This document shows positions 8,221-19,531 of a DNA stretch of 51,137 nucleotides, piece after piece (positions within the stretch are counted from its first letter, which is position 1; each line of letters begins with the position of its first letter). The translations under genes and the position numbers were made by a program. The stretch is from 40CM-4-68-19 sp036513415 (GTDB taxonomy: Bacteria; Myxococcota; Myxococcia; Myxococcales; 40CM-4-68-19). The DNA is taken from the NCBI GenBank assembly GCA_036513415.1, contig DATBZA010000050.1:1-51137 (forward strand), read 5' to 3'. The notes under the pieces were generated by a model. The model saw nothing but the letters and a program-made list of their open reading frames with translations, had not been told where the DNA came from and made no database searches.

Positions 8221-9753
8221 TTGGCTGCGAAAGTCGTTACGGGTGAGCCTCGCACCACGGTCTACACGGAGGCGATGGAGGTCTTCCATCGCGCGGCCGA
8301 CCTGATCGGGCTCGACCGCCGCGTCCGGATGGAGCTGGAGGAGCCGGATTACGAGCACATCTTCTACGTCACGGTGAAGCTGCACACCCGTCTCGCGCCA
8401 CTGACCCAGGATGCGGAGAAGTTCAAGGACCTGCCCGACAGCGAGCTGCTGCCGGACGGCCTCGAGCCGCTGCTCGACAACAGCTTCGTCTTCAAGCGCC
8501 GGGCGCTGATCGGCGCGAATCTCGCGATGCGCGACGGCGTGGTCCGGCTCAAGGGCAAGGGCCTCTACAAGGTGATCCCGGGGCGGCCCGAGCGCTTCAA
8601 GGCCTACCGCGTCCAGCACAACCAGGCGCGCGGTCCGTACAAAGGCGGCACCCGCTTCCACCAGGACGTCTCGCTCGACCTCTTCAAGGTGCTTGCGGCG
8701 GAAATGACCTGGAAGACGGCCATCGCCGACGTGCCCTTCGGCGGCGGCAAGGGCGGCATCAAGGTGGACCCGCGGAGCCTCAGCTCCGAGGAGTTGGAGG
8801 CGCTGACGCTGCGCTACATGTACCGGCTCAAGCCGCTGATCGGCCCCGACCTCGACATCCCGGCCCCAGACGTCGGCACCGACGGCGCCATCATGGGACT
8901 CCTGCTCCGGCAATACACCGACGGCGAGCGCGAGCGTCACAAGCTGCGCGGCGTGGTCACCGGCAAGGACACGCGCATCGGGGGCTCGGAAGGCCGCGTG
9001 AAGGCCACCGGGCAGGGCCTCGCCTACTGTATCCAGGAGTGGTTCGCGGAGCGCGGCGGCACGCCGGCCGGGAGCACGTTCATCCTGCAGGGCTTCGGCA
9101 ACGTGGGCGCGAACGCGGCCGAGATCCTCTGCGCCCTGGGATCGAAGTTCCTGGCGGTGAACGACGCGGGTGGGACCATCTTCAATCCGGCCGGCATCGA
9201 CGTGAAGGACTTGATCTCGTACGTGTACGAGAACCCGCGCAACCTCCGCCGCACCGTGGGGGGCTATCCGAAGGCGCAGCAGATCTCCAAGGCGGACCTT
9301 TGGGACGTCGACGCCGACATCTGCATCCCTGCCGCGCTGGGCGGGGAGATCACGGGGCCGGTGGCGGAGCGCCTCAAGTGCAAGGTGGTCGCGGAGGGAG
9401 CGAACGGCCCCACCACGCCGGAAGGCGATCGTGTCCTGGCCAAGCGCGGCATCGAGCTGATCCCCGACATCATCGGCAACGCCGGCGGCGTGACGGTCAG
9501 CTACTACGAGTGGATCCAGAACAAGCGTATGGAGCACTGGAGCGAGACGGAGGTGAACGGCCGACTGGAGCAGGCCATCAAGTCGAACTACCGCATCATC
9601 CGCGACATCGCCCGCAACACGCCGCGAAGGACCGCGACCCACAACAGCTCGCGGTACACGATCGCGAAGGAGATCGACATGCGCACGGCGGCGATGGTGC
9701 TCGCGCTCAAGCGCATCGAGGCGCACTACCAGCTCGAGGGCTTCTCGCAGTAG
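8221..9753 (+). CDS. Glu/Leu/Phe/Val dehydrogenase family protein (glutamate dehydrogenase-like)
   Basis: A 510-residue NAD(P)-dependent amino-acid dehydrogenase that would interconvert an amino acid, most likely glutamate, and its 2-oxo acid plus ammonium. The substrate-binding region includes GPYKGGTRFH (Lys about 141) and PFGGGKGGIKVDP (catalytic Lys about 177). The dinucleotide-binding motif is GFGNVGANAAE. Compared with the common 420-residue enzymes it has about 90 extra N-terminal residues (roughly 1-95), of unknown purpose. Translation starts at TTG 8221, supported by GGAGGA at 8212-8217. The gene has its own promoter and ends directly against a convergent lipoprotein gene with no terminator between. 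Confidence 0.88.
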   Translation: MAAKVVTGEPRTTVYTEAMEVFHRAADLIGLDRRVRMELEEPDYEHIFYVTVKLHTRLAPLTQDAEKFKDLPDSELLPDGLEPLLDNSFVFKRRALIGANLAMRDGVVRLKGKGLYKVIPGRPERFKAYRVQHNQARGPYKGGTRFHQDVSLDLFKVLAAEMTWKTAIADVPFGGGKGGIKVDPRSLSSEELEALTLRYMYRLKPLIGPDLDIPAPDVGTDGAIMGLLLRQYTDGERERHKLRGVVTGKDTRIGGSEGRVKATGQGLAYCIQEWFAERGGTPAGSTFILQGFGNVGANAAEILCALGSKFLAVNDAGGTIFNPAGIDVKDLISYVYENPRNLRRTVGGYPKAQQISKADLWDVDADICIPAALGGEITGPVAERLKCKVVAEGANGPTTPEGDRVLAKRGIELIPDIIGNAGGVTVSYYEWIQNKRMEHWSETEVNGRLEQAIKSNYRIIRDIARNTPRRTATHNSSRYTIAKEIDMRTAAMVLALKRIEAHYQLEGFSQ

Positions 9754-10080
9754 CTACTGCCGGGTCGAGACGTCCGCCAGCCGCCCGCGCCGCTCGTACA
9801 GCACCACGGTCCACCGGCGCCAACCCGCATCCGCAGGCGCGCTCGCGTCGGCGCGGCAGAGGTGAGCGCGCGCATCGGTGGCGCTGGGCAACGGCTCTTC
9901 GCAGGCGAATCCGTGCTCGCCCATCCACTGCCGCGCGCCGGAGATCTCGCGGCCTTCGGGAATGTAGACCAGCAACCGCGCCCGCGCGTCCTCGATGTTG
10001 CGCGGCCACGCGAACGGCTCCCGCCGGGGACCGCTGCAAGCCGCGACTGCGAGCGCCACGGAGACGAGGTGGAGCTTCAC
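9754..10080 (-). CDS. Small putative lipoprotein
   Basis: A 108-residue exported protein with no recognised domain. It begins with a lipoprotein signal (Val-Ala-Ala-Cys; Cys about residue 15). The rest is soluble-looking and contains two further cysteines (GFACEEPL and AHLCRAD), perhaps a disulfide. The GTG at 10080 is preferred because it places the signal peptide at the N terminus; an ATG at 10104 adds eight residues. Its TAG abuts the TAG of the convergent dehydrogenase gene. It diverges from a polytopic membrane protein gene only about 30 bases away, so their promoters overlap. Confidence 0.6.
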   Translation of the reverse strand: MKLHLVSVALAVAACSGPRREPFAWPRNIEDARARLLVYIPEGREISGARQWMGEHGFACEEPLPSATDARAHLCRADASAPADAGWRRWTVVLYERRGRLADVSTRQ

Positions 10081-10109
10081 GCGGCGAAAGTAGACTAAAG
10101 TCACCAGCC

Positions 10110-11639
10110 TTGCACTGGACCGACGAAGACCACCCGCTCTGGACCTGGCTCCTGGGCGCGTGCGCCGCGGCGACTGTGGTGCCGCTCTGGTCCGCGGCCC
10201 ACCTGCCCTTCACCGACCTCCCGCAGCACGTTTCGGCCATCGGGACCCTGCGGCACTGGTGGGACCCCTCCTGGAAGTCCCAAGAGTACTTCACGCTCGC
10301 CTTCGGCCAGACGCAGTACCTGCTCTACTACCTGGTTGGCGCGGCGTTCGCGTTTCCATTTGGTACCGCGGAGCGGGCGAACCTGGTCCTGCTCTCCCTC
10401 ATCGCCGTCGCTTTTCCCTGCTCGCTGCGCGCGCTGCTGCGCGCCCTCCGCGCCGACACCCGCCTTGCGCTGTTCGGCTGCACGCTCTTCTGGAGCCAGT
10501 CGCTCCTGATCGGGTTCTTCAACTACCTCGCGGCCATGCCGCTGACTCTCTGGGCGCTCGCGCTCACGCTGCGGCAGACCGAGACCCCCTCGCGGCGCAC
10601 GCTCTGGACGCTCGCGCTCGCCGCGACCGCGCTGTTCTACCTGCACCTCTCCGCTTTCGTCTTTTTCGCCCCCGCGGCTGCGCTGGTCTCGGTGGGCATC
10701 CCCCGGCTGGCGCCGCTGCGCGAGTGGCCCCGCAAGCTGCTCTGGGCTGCTCCGGTCGCGGTGCTTTGCCTGCTCTGGCTCGCTTACAGCCCCGTGGTGC
10801 ATCCGCAGTCCGTCGGCTGGCGGCAGCCGATGGCAGTCTCCTGGGAGGAGCCCGCGACGGCCCTGCGCAACGTCAACGACGCGCTGCTCGACATCTGGCG
10901 TGGCCCCCAGGATGAGTGGTGCCTGCTGGCGCTGCTCGCCGCCGCCGCGCTGCTCGCCTGGCCGCAGCGCCGCGAACCGGAAGAACACCCCTGGCGCCGC
11001 GGGCTCGTCGGGGTCTGGCTCGCGCTGGCCGCTACGCTCTACCTGGCGTTTCCCATCTCGATCGGTTGGATGTGGCAGCTCAACGAGCGCTATGTCCTGC
11101 TCTTCGCGCTGCTCGCCCCGGCGCTGCTGCGGCCCGCGCGCGGCCTGCGTGGAGCCGCGCCGCTTTTGCTGGCGGCCGCGACCGGTCTCTTCGCGGCGGC
11201 GAATTCGGCTTCCAACATCCGGGCCTTCGAACGCGAGGTGGGACCGTTCGACAGCGTGCTGGAGCGCGCGCAGCCAGGCCGCCGCATGATCGGAATGATC
11301 TTCGAGCAGAACTCGCGGTACGCGAAGTTCAGCGCGTTCCTGCATTTCCACGCGTACTACCGGGCGCGGATGGGCGGCGTCGCATCGTTCTCATTCGCCG
11401 AGCTGCCGCAGTCCCCACTCCGCTACCGCCCCGAGAACGCGCCGCCGCCGCACCCGGTTGGCTGGGAGTGGCACGCGAACTCTTTCCGCAACGACGTGGA
11501 CGGGTACTACTACGACTACGTGCTGGTGCACGGCTGGGTGGATCCCTTCGCGCGCCCTCAACCGGGGCCGCGCTGGACGCTTCGCGCGCGTGAAGGACGG
11601 TGGGCGCTCTACGAAAAAGAGCCGCAGGAGCGACCGTGA
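10110..11639 (+). CDS. Polytopic membrane protein, possible GT-C-type glycosyltransferase
   Basis: This 509-residue inner-membrane protein has about ten hydrophobic helices (for example at about 14-32, 70-92, 130-150, 165-200, 215-235, 325-380). The first external loop carries PFTDLPQH; an acidic residue in this loop is a feature of GT-C lipid-sugar glycosyltransferases. The C-terminal 120 residues are soluble and rich in aromatic residues (DGYYYDYVLVHGW). The start is taken as TTG 10110; no in-frame ATG lies near. The family assignment is an inference from topology only, and the protein could be a different type of membrane enzyme. Confidence 0.6.
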   Translation: MHWTDEDHPLWTWLLGACAAATVVPLWSAAHLPFTDLPQHVSAIGTLRHWWDPSWKSQEYFTLAFGQTQYLLYYLVGAAFAFPFGTAERANLVLLSLIAVAFPCSLRALLRALRADTRLALFGCTLFWSQSLLIGFFNYLAAMPLTLWALALTLRQTETPSRRTLWTLALAATALFYLHLSAFVFFAPAAALVSVGIPRLAPLREWPRKLLWAAPVAVLCLLWLAYSPVVHPQSVGWRQPMAVSWEEPATALRNVNDALLDIWRGPQDEWCLLALLAAAALLAWPQRREPEEHPWRRGLVGVWLALAATLYLAFPISIGWMWQLNERYVLLFALLAPALLRPARGLRGAAPLLLAAATGLFAAANSASNIRAFEREVGPFDSVLERAQPGRRMIGMIFEQNSRYAKFSAFLHFHAYYRARMGGVASFSFAELPQSPLRYRPENAPPPHPVGWEWHANSFRNDVDGYYYDYVLVHGWVDPFARPQPGPRWTLRAREGRWALYEKEPQERP

Positions 11640-11655
11640 TCCGGGCCGGATCTAC

Positions 11656-12018
11656 TCAATGGATGGAGCCGCGAGCGCCCTTCTGGGGCGACTGTGGAGA
11701 AACGAACTTGAGCCCGATGCCGCGCATGCCGGCCCGGCTGGAGTCCGCCCGCGCGAAGTTGATGTAGCACTGGTAGCGGACTTCGCCCTCGAGGGTGATC
11801 TCGGCCCCGCCATGGGGCGAACAGAACGTGATCTTCACGCGCGTGCCCAGGGGAAAGGGCTCGCGCGTCTCGACGAACATCCCGGTATCCGTGATGTTTC
11901 TACCCACTCCACTGGCCACGCCACGGTCGCCTTCGAGGAACACGGGGAAAGCCTTGTCCATCCGGCCCACGGCGGATGGCTTGAACTCAGGCTGTACTTT
12001 GTCAGTACGGCTGGACAT
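11656..12018 (-). CDS. PilZ-domain protein, myxobacterial type
   Basis: A 120-residue single-domain PilZ protein expected to bind cyclic di-GMP or act as an adaptor. It shows the second PilZ motif as GRNITDTGMFVET (the N-x-T-x-x-G form of D/N-x-S-x-x-G). The beta strands that follow (GTRVKITFCSP, EITLEGEVRYQC) fit the fold. The classical RxxxR motif near the start is not obvious; Arg19 in VGRMDKAF is the nearest candidate, so nucleotide binding is uncertain. It matches the small PilZ family that is multiplied in myxobacteria. It diverges from a secreted-protein gene and converges with the membrane protein gene. Confidence 0.82.
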   Translation of the reverse strand: MSSRTDKVQPEFKPSAVGRMDKAFPVFLEGDRGVASGVGRNITDTGMFVETREPFPLGTRVKITFCSPHGGAEITLEGEVRYQCYINFARADSSRAGMRGIGLKFVSPQSPQKGARGSIH

Positions 12019-12137
12019 TGCCCGGCAGCTCTCCGGCTTGGCTGGAAGGCTGCACGGTAGGTGGGCGCCCGCTCGCCGTCAAGAAAGCGGGCGGCGGCTG
12101 GTCGCGCGGCGCTACGCGGCAGCTTAGATTGAAACAC

Positions 12138-12488
12138 ATGAAGGGCCATCTGGGCGCAGTGCTGACCTCGGGACTCACAGCCGTGGCGCTGGCCCTTGCC
12201 CTCCTCCAGGCCGCCGTCGTCGCGCACGCTGCGCCCAAGCACCAACCGGCAACCGCCGCGCGCACTGGACCGACGAACCGCTATTCAGCCCCGGGCGGGC
12301 GATCCGCGATTCCCTGGACGCCGGCGCCCGACAAAGCCCAGAAGGACAAGCCCGCCGCTCCGGAAGGTCCGGAGGGGTGGACGCCTCCCCAGCGGCAGCA
12401 GGACGAGCACCGCACGCCGCCGCCTCCCCAGTACCGCGGTGCTCCTCCGCGTCTCGGCCCGCAACCCGTTCGCAAGGCTGCCGCGTAG
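12138..12488 (+). CDS. Small secreted proline-rich protein
   Basis: A 116-residue protein with a good Sec signal peptide (residues 1-32, cleavage likely after Ala-His-Ala) and a mature part dominated by Pro, Gln, Arg and Lys. It has no recognisable domain and should be disordered in the periplasm or outside the cell. The ATG at 12138 is chosen because it directly starts the signal peptide; the frame is open further upstream. An inverted repeat follows 25 bases after the stop. Confidence 0.55.
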   Translation: MKGHLGAVLTSGLTAVALALALLQAAVVAHAAPKHQPATAARTGPTNRYSAPGGRSAIPWTPAPDKAQKDKPAAPEGPEGWTPPQRQQDEHRTPPPPQYRGAPPRLGPQPVRKAAA

Positions 12489-12513
12489 ATCTGGGCGAAG
12501 CGCCTCAAACGCA

Positions 12514-12558
12514 GAGCGCGCAGGGATCCGGGGGGAGACCCGGGCCTGCTGCGCGCTC
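12514..12558. terminator. Bidirectional stem-loop between convergent genes
   Basis: GAGCGCGCAG (12514-12523) and CTGCGCGCTC (12549-12558) are perfect complements, with a further CCGGG/CCCGG pairing inside the loop. It lies between the secreted-protein gene and the convergent htrA gene and could stop transcription from both sides. Confidence 0.45.
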
Positions 12559-12579
12559 CAGCGATCCGAAAGAAGCCAG

Positions 12580-14214
12580 CTAAGCCTTCACGCGGACAGG
12601 AACGTACTGCGTTGCCTGTCCCCGCCTGACGCGAACCAGCGCGGTGTCGCCTTTCTTCACGCCCTTGACCGCGCTCTTGTATTCGGCCGCCGAGGCGACG
12701 GCCCGCCGGTTCACCTCGAGAACGACGTCGCCCGGCTCCAGCCCGGCGTCCGCCGCCGGCGAATCCGGGGCCACGTCCACCACGACCGCTCCCTTCGTCG
12801 CCGGATCCACCTGGGACTGGCGCGCGAGCTGCGGCGTCACGTCCTGGACGGAGAGGCCGAGCAGGTCTCCCTGCTCCTTCTCCTGCCCGCCTTTGCTGGG
12901 GGTGCGCCCGCCCTGCTCCTTCTCGTCGGGCCGCTCGGCCAGCTTCACTTCGATGGTGCGCTGCTTGCCTTCGCGAACGACGTCCAGCTTCACCGTGGTG
13001 CCCGGCGGGATCACTCCCACGTCGCGGGTCAGCTGGCTGTTGTCGCTCACCGGCTTTCCGTTCAGCGCCACCACCACGTCGCCGGGCTTGAGGCCGCCCT
13101 TCTCGGCCGGGCTGTCCTTGACCACGTCCGCGATCAGCGCGCCCTTCGTCGACTTCAACCCCAGGCTGTCAGCCATGTCGGAAGTGATCGCCTGCGGCGA
13201 CACGCCCAGGAACCCGCGGGCCACGTGACCCGTCTGCTTCAGCTGCGGCAGGATCTGCTTCACGACGTTGATCGGGATGGCGAACCCGATGGTGTTCGCG
13301 CCGCTGATGATGGCGGCGTTCACGCCCACCACTTCGCCCTTCATGTTGAAGAGCGGCCCGCCGGAGTTGCCCGGGTTGATGGAAGCGTCGGTCTGGAGAT
13401 AGTCGGAGTACGGCCCGCCGAACTGGGTCCGCTCCTTCGCGCTGATGATGCCGGAGGTGACCGTCGCCTGGAGACCGAACGGCTCGCCGATGGCCAGCAC
13501 GTAGTCGCCCACCTCGGCGACGTCGGAGTCGCCCAGGGTGGCGTACTTCAGTTTGTCGACGTCCTTGCCCTCGATCTTGAGCACCGCGATGTCCGTCTTG
13601 GGATCGTTGCCGATCACCTTGGCGGAGAATTCACGCGCGCCGCCGGGGGCGGTCTCGTCGGTGATCACCTTGATCTCGTCCATCGGCCGGAAGCGGCCGG
13701 GACGCGACTCGTCCTGCACCTCGACGACGTGGTTGTTGGTGAGCACCAGGCCATCGCCGATCAAGAAGCCCGAGCCCAGCCCGTGGCGCTCCTGCTGATC
13801 GCCGGGCGAAGGCTGCCCGAAGTAGCGGAAGAAGCGTTCCATCGGATCCTGCGGCGAGTCCTCGTCCGAGTTGTCCTCGTCCTGCTGCGGCTGCTGGCGC
13901 AGGCGTGGGTGACCCTGCGGGAGCCGCTGCGCAACGCGCCCTCCCCCGCGAGGCTTGATCTTCGAGTTGATGTTGACCACCACGGGTCGGAGCTGCTTCA
14001 CCAGCGGCGCCAGCGACGGCATCTGGCCGACCTGCTGCTGCTTGACGCTTTCCGCGGTGGGCGGGGGGGCCGCGATGGCCGCTGCCTGGGCATCGGCGGC
14101 AAAGAAGGAGGAATCCGACGTGAGGCGCCGGCCAGCGGACACCAGCGGCAGGGCAACCGCCGCGGCGAGCGCGCCGGTGAACAATGCGGTGATCAGGGTA
14201 AAGCGGCGATGCAT
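12580..14214 (-). CDS. htrA: HtrA/Deg-family periplasmic serine protease
   Basis: This 544-residue envelope protease and chaperone degrades misfolded exported proteins. An N-terminal signal or anchor (residues 7-27) is followed by a trypsin-like domain with the triad His162 (TNNHVV), Asp208 (KTDIAVL) and Ser284 (GNSGGP). Two PDZ domains follow (about 335-425 and 450-540), the layout of DegP/MucD. A Gln/Asp-rich insert (about 95-125) lies before the catalytic domain, where DegP has its LA-type segment. The ATG at 14214 has GGAGGG just upstream. Next to it on the same strand are a sigma region-1.1 protein and ftsH, forming a protein quality-control group. Confidence 0.93.
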   Translation of the reverse strand: MHRRFTLITALFTGALAAAVALPLVSAGRRLTSDSSFFAADAQAAAIAAPPPTAESVKQQQVGQMPSLAPLVKQLRPVVVNINSKIKPRGGGRVAQRLPQGHPRLRQQPQQDEDNSDEDSPQDPMERFFRYFGQPSPGDQQERHGLGSGFLIGDGLVLTNNHVVEVQDESRPGRFRPMDEIKVITDETAPGGAREFSAKVIGNDPKTDIAVLKIEGKDVDKLKYATLGDSDVAEVGDYVLAIGEPFGLQATVTSGIISAKERTQFGGPYSDYLQTDASINPGNSGGPLFNMKGEVVGVNAAIISGANTIGFAIPINVVKQILPQLKQTGHVARGFLGVSPQAITSDMADSLGLKSTKGALIADVVKDSPAEKGGLKPGDVVVALNGKPVSDNSQLTRDVGVIPPGTTVKLDVVREGKQRTIEVKLAERPDEKEQGGRTPSKGGQEKEQGDLLGLSVQDVTPQLARQSQVDPATKGAVVVDVAPDSPAADAGLEPGDVVLEVNRRAVASAAEYKSAVKGVKKGDTALVRVRRGQATQYVPVRVKA

Positions 14215-14322
14215 GAAACCCTCCAAAGGGGCGGCCGCCCGTGTGAACAGCGCTGCCGCCCGTGCATTTCGCTGACAGGCCCGCAAAAACACGTTTCGCG
14301 CGCCCAAAAATGTCTGGACAGC

Positions 14323-14350
14323 AACCTAACGCCCGCAGCGGGGTCGTCAA
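14323..14350 (-). promoter_or_regulatory. Putative htrA promoter
   Basis: On the minus strand, TTGACG (14345-14350) and TAGGTT (14323-14328) are 16 bases apart, upstream of htrA. The leader would be about 100 bases. Confidence 0.4.
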
Positions 14351-14373
14351 GCTGCTTTGATTTCGAAGTGGTT

Positions 14374-14634
14374 TCAGTGCGATTCGGGGGTTCCCTGCAG
14401 CTCGTCCCGCGAGGACCGCAGGTCCTCGAGCTCCACGCGCCTGCCGCGCCGATCGAGCACCTCGATCCGCGAAGCGTGCAACGAATAGTAGAGGAGCCAG
14501 CGCTCCGCGTCGGTGAGGCTGCCCGGAGGGAGCGCTTCGTCGATCTCTTCCACGGTGAGAAACCCGCGCCGGATCCCCCGCGTAAAGAGTGCCTTGCGGG
14601 CCTTGTGCGATCGTCCGATCTTTAGCGAGGACAT
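14374..14634 (-). CDS. Stand-alone sigma-70 region 1.1-like protein
   Basis: An 86-residue soluble protein whose core (about residues 12-60) resembles region 1.1 of housekeeping sigma factors: ALFTRGIRRGFLTVEEIDE, then ALPPGSL, then IEVLD. In a full sigma factor this acidic domain occupies the DNA channel of RNA polymerase and blocks promoter-free DNA binding. Here there is no region 2, 3 or 4. It might bind polymerase or a sigma factor as a DNA mimic, but that is inference. The ATG at 14634 is favoured over 14652 because of the GGGGGGAAG stretch upstream. It lies 27 bases after ftsH and before htrA, all on the minus strand. Confidence 0.7.
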   Translation of the reverse strand: MSSLKIGRSHKARKALFTRGIRRGFLTVEEIDEALPPGSLTDAERWLLYYSLHASRIEVLDRRGRRVELEDLRSSRDELQGTPESH

Positions 14635-14661
14635 TCCGGCTTCCCCCCGCAAGGTAACGAT

Positions 14662-16608
<1,947 letters not shown>

Positions 16609-16687
16609 CGAACGGCCCCCTCCCCCGAGTGGTCGCAACTCCCCCTCGGGAAAGCTTAACGATGGCGGGTGGATTCGGCAGCTTGCG

Positions 16688-17083
16688 TCAGTGGGTCAGA
16701 TCGAGCAACTGAGCGACCGTCTTCTCGTCCGCTGCCGGGAACTCGTACTGGTCCATCTCCTGGGGCGAGACCCAGCGGTGATCGTGCACTTTCTTGTGGT
16801 TGATCTCCCCGCCGGTCAGCTTGCACCGGTAGACGCGGAAGTCGATGTCGTAGTGGGGGTAGCTGTGCTGGACGTGGACCACCCGGTCCCCGACGTCCAC
16901 CTCGATCTCCATCTCCTCCTTCAGCTCGCGCGCGAGCGCCGCCTCGTCGGACTCCCCTTCCTCCACCCGTCCGCCAGGGAATTCCCAGAGCAGCGGCAGC
17001 GTTGCCGTGGGACGGCGCTGGGTGATGAGGTACTTGCCATCCCGATCGATCATGGCAGCGACGACGCGGATGCGATGTGGCAT
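16688..17083 (-). CDS. Nudix hydrolase, MutT-like
   Basis: A 131-residue Nudix enzyme. The Nudix box is complete, from Gly38 to Ile60: G-x5-E44-x7-R52-E53-L-x-E56-E57. The short size and the opening pattern RIRVVAAMIDRDGKYLITQRRP are those of MutT-type 8-oxo-dGTP pyrophosphatases, which remove oxidised nucleotides. Other nucleoside-triphosphate substrates are possible. The ATG at 17083 is preferred because homologues start close to this MPHRIRVVAA segment; the frame continues upstream without a good ribosome binding site. It is on the same strand as ftsH, about 80 bases upstream. Confidence 0.85.
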   Translation of the reverse strand: MPHRIRVVAAMIDRDGKYLITQRRPTATLPLLWEFPGGRVEEGESDEAALARELKEEMEIEVDVGDRVVHVQHSYPHYDIDFRVYRCKLTGGEINHKKVHDHRWVSPQEMDQYEFPAADEKTVAQLLDLTH

Positions 17084-17182
17084 GACAACCGACGATAGAC
17101 CCCCGCCGGGCAGGCGGCAAGGCGTGCGGAAGCTTAGTTGCACGCAAGAAACCCTCGCTTAACCTTGGTCCTGGAGGCACGC

Positions 17183-18664
17183 ATGCGTGCACTGGTCATC
17201 GCCCTGGTGCTCGCACAGGCCCTCCCGGCCGCGGCGAAAAGCAAGGCGAAGCCGCCCGCGAAGCCCGCAAAGCCTGCGGCGCCCCAGCCGCCCAGCCCCC
17301 CTCCTCCGCTCTGCTCCGGCGACTACGCGGACGCTCTTCCGGCGGAGAAGGCGGCCTCGATCCTCGACGCGGTCAAGCAGCCGTTCGTCTTCGCCATCCG
17401 CAACACCGCCACCTACGAGCACGTCTACTACGGCCGCGACGGAAAGTTGCGGCGCGCCTATCTGCGCTCAGTGGTGCACGGGACCGCATTCGCGTACCGG
17501 GTCGTGAACGGCGAGACGCAGCTGGTGACCAACGAGCACGTCGCCAGCCAGCCCGACGTGACGGACGACGAGCACGGGGTGGAGGGCGTCCCCACCGGGT
17601 CGAAGAAGGTGCGCGAGCAGCTCAAGATCGTGCGGGACGAGACCGACGATTACGAGCCGGGACACGTCCCGCTCGCCAAGCTCCTGTCCGACACCCAGGC
17701 GGACATCGCCGTCCTCAAGACGCGCAAGCAGCTCCCGGTGATGCCATACAGGCTCGGCAGATCTGCCGCTCTACGTCCGGGAAACCTGGTCCAGGTGCGC
17801 GGCTTCCCGCTGGGCGCCTTCGCTGCGGTGAACACGGGCAAGGTGCTGAACCCGCTGACGCACGACACGGAGCGGGGCTGGAACCACGTCGACTTCATGA
17901 TCGATGCGCTGCTCGCGTCCGGAAACAGCGGCAGCCCGGTGTTCGCGGTCTCCTGCCGTACCGCCGAGCCGGAGCTGGTGGGCATCTACCACGCCGGATA
18001 TACCGATGCCGCGGCGTTGAACGCGGTGGTGGCGATCGATCAGCTCCGCGACGAGCTGGATACTCTCAAGGTCCCGAAGCGGGACTCTTCGGCGCTGCAC
18101 GGGGAGATCACCGCCCAGGACCGCGACAAGCTGGTCAAGCAGCTCTTCGCCGAGACCACCCACAGCGTGACGTTCCCGTTCGGCGGCCGGTCGGTGGTAG
18201 TGGCGCTCGTCGACCCGCAGCTGATGCGATTCTCGATCCTGGACGACGACTATCCGCTCACGACGCAGGAGTCGATGGCGCTCGTCGACCGGGGGCAAAA
18301 CGGATTCGGCACGCTCGATTTGGTGGCGGTGTCGGTCGACGGTCAGCCGGTGGAAGCGCCCGCGCAGGCTCTGGAGGGTGAGGTCCGCGAGCACTTCGAG
18401 AAGCTGTACGAGTCGCTCTGGCGCCAGGTGCTCGGCGTCGCGGACTATCGCGCGCGCCTTTCCAAGGGAAAGCTGAGCGCCGACGCGTTCGCCGAAGCGC
18501 AAGCAGCGCGGCAGCGCCTGCGCAAGCGGACGGCCGAGCAGAAGGAGCTACTGAATATCTGCTCGTTCGAGGCGGACCGAGCCAACTTTGGCGCGGCGCG
18601 GGCGCAGCTCGCCACACCGGCACCCACGCCGGCCACCGCGGAGGTTGCCGGAAGCGGGCAGTGA
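17183..18664 (+). CDS. Secreted trypsin-like serine protease
   Basis: A 493-residue exported protein with a Sec signal peptide (1-18) and a Lys/Ala/Pro-rich spacer (19-42). The protease domain has His119 (TNEHVAS), Asp174 (QADIAVLKT) and Ser249 (SGNSGSPVF), so the triad is intact, as in HtrA-type peptidases, but there is no PDZ domain. The C-terminal half (about 300-490) is charged and unassigned, with a helical segment rich in Ala, Glu and Arg (about 420-470). A GGAGG sits before the ATG at 17183. Function is likely envelope protein processing or defence. It diverges from the Nudix gene. Confidence 0.78.
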   Translation: MRALVIALVLAQALPAAAKSKAKPPAKPAKPAAPQPPSPPPPLCSGDYADALPAEKAASILDAVKQPFVFAIRNTATYEHVYYGRDGKLRRAYLRSVVHGTAFAYRVVNGETQLVTNEHVASQPDVTDDEHGVEGVPTGSKKVREQLKIVRDETDDYEPGHVPLAKLLSDTQADIAVLKTRKQLPVMPYRLGRSAALRPGNLVQVRGFPLGAFAAVNTGKVLNPLTHDTERGWNHVDFMIDALLASGNSGSPVFAVSCRTAEPELVGIYHAGYTDAAALNAVVAIDQLRDELDTLKVPKRDSSALHGEITAQDRDKLVKQLFAETTHSVTFPFGGRSVVVALVDPQLMRFSILDDDYPLTTQESMALVDRGQNGFGTLDLVAVSVDGQPVEAPAQALEGEVREHFEKLYESLWRQVLGVADYRARLSKGKLSADAFAEAQAARQRLRKRTAEQKELLNICSFEADRANFGAARAQLATPAPTPATAEVAGSGQ

Positions 18665-18706
18665 CATCTGTTGGCCGCAGTCCTCAAATCTGTTCTAGGC
18701 TGGGGC

Positions 18707-19531
<825 letters not shown>

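Noticed and set aside
12196..14625. An 809-codon open frame on the plus strand across htrA
   Set aside because: It is antisense to a clear HtrA protease with intact catalytic residues and ends near the start of the region-1.1 gene. Its sequence is Arg/His-rich with no domain.
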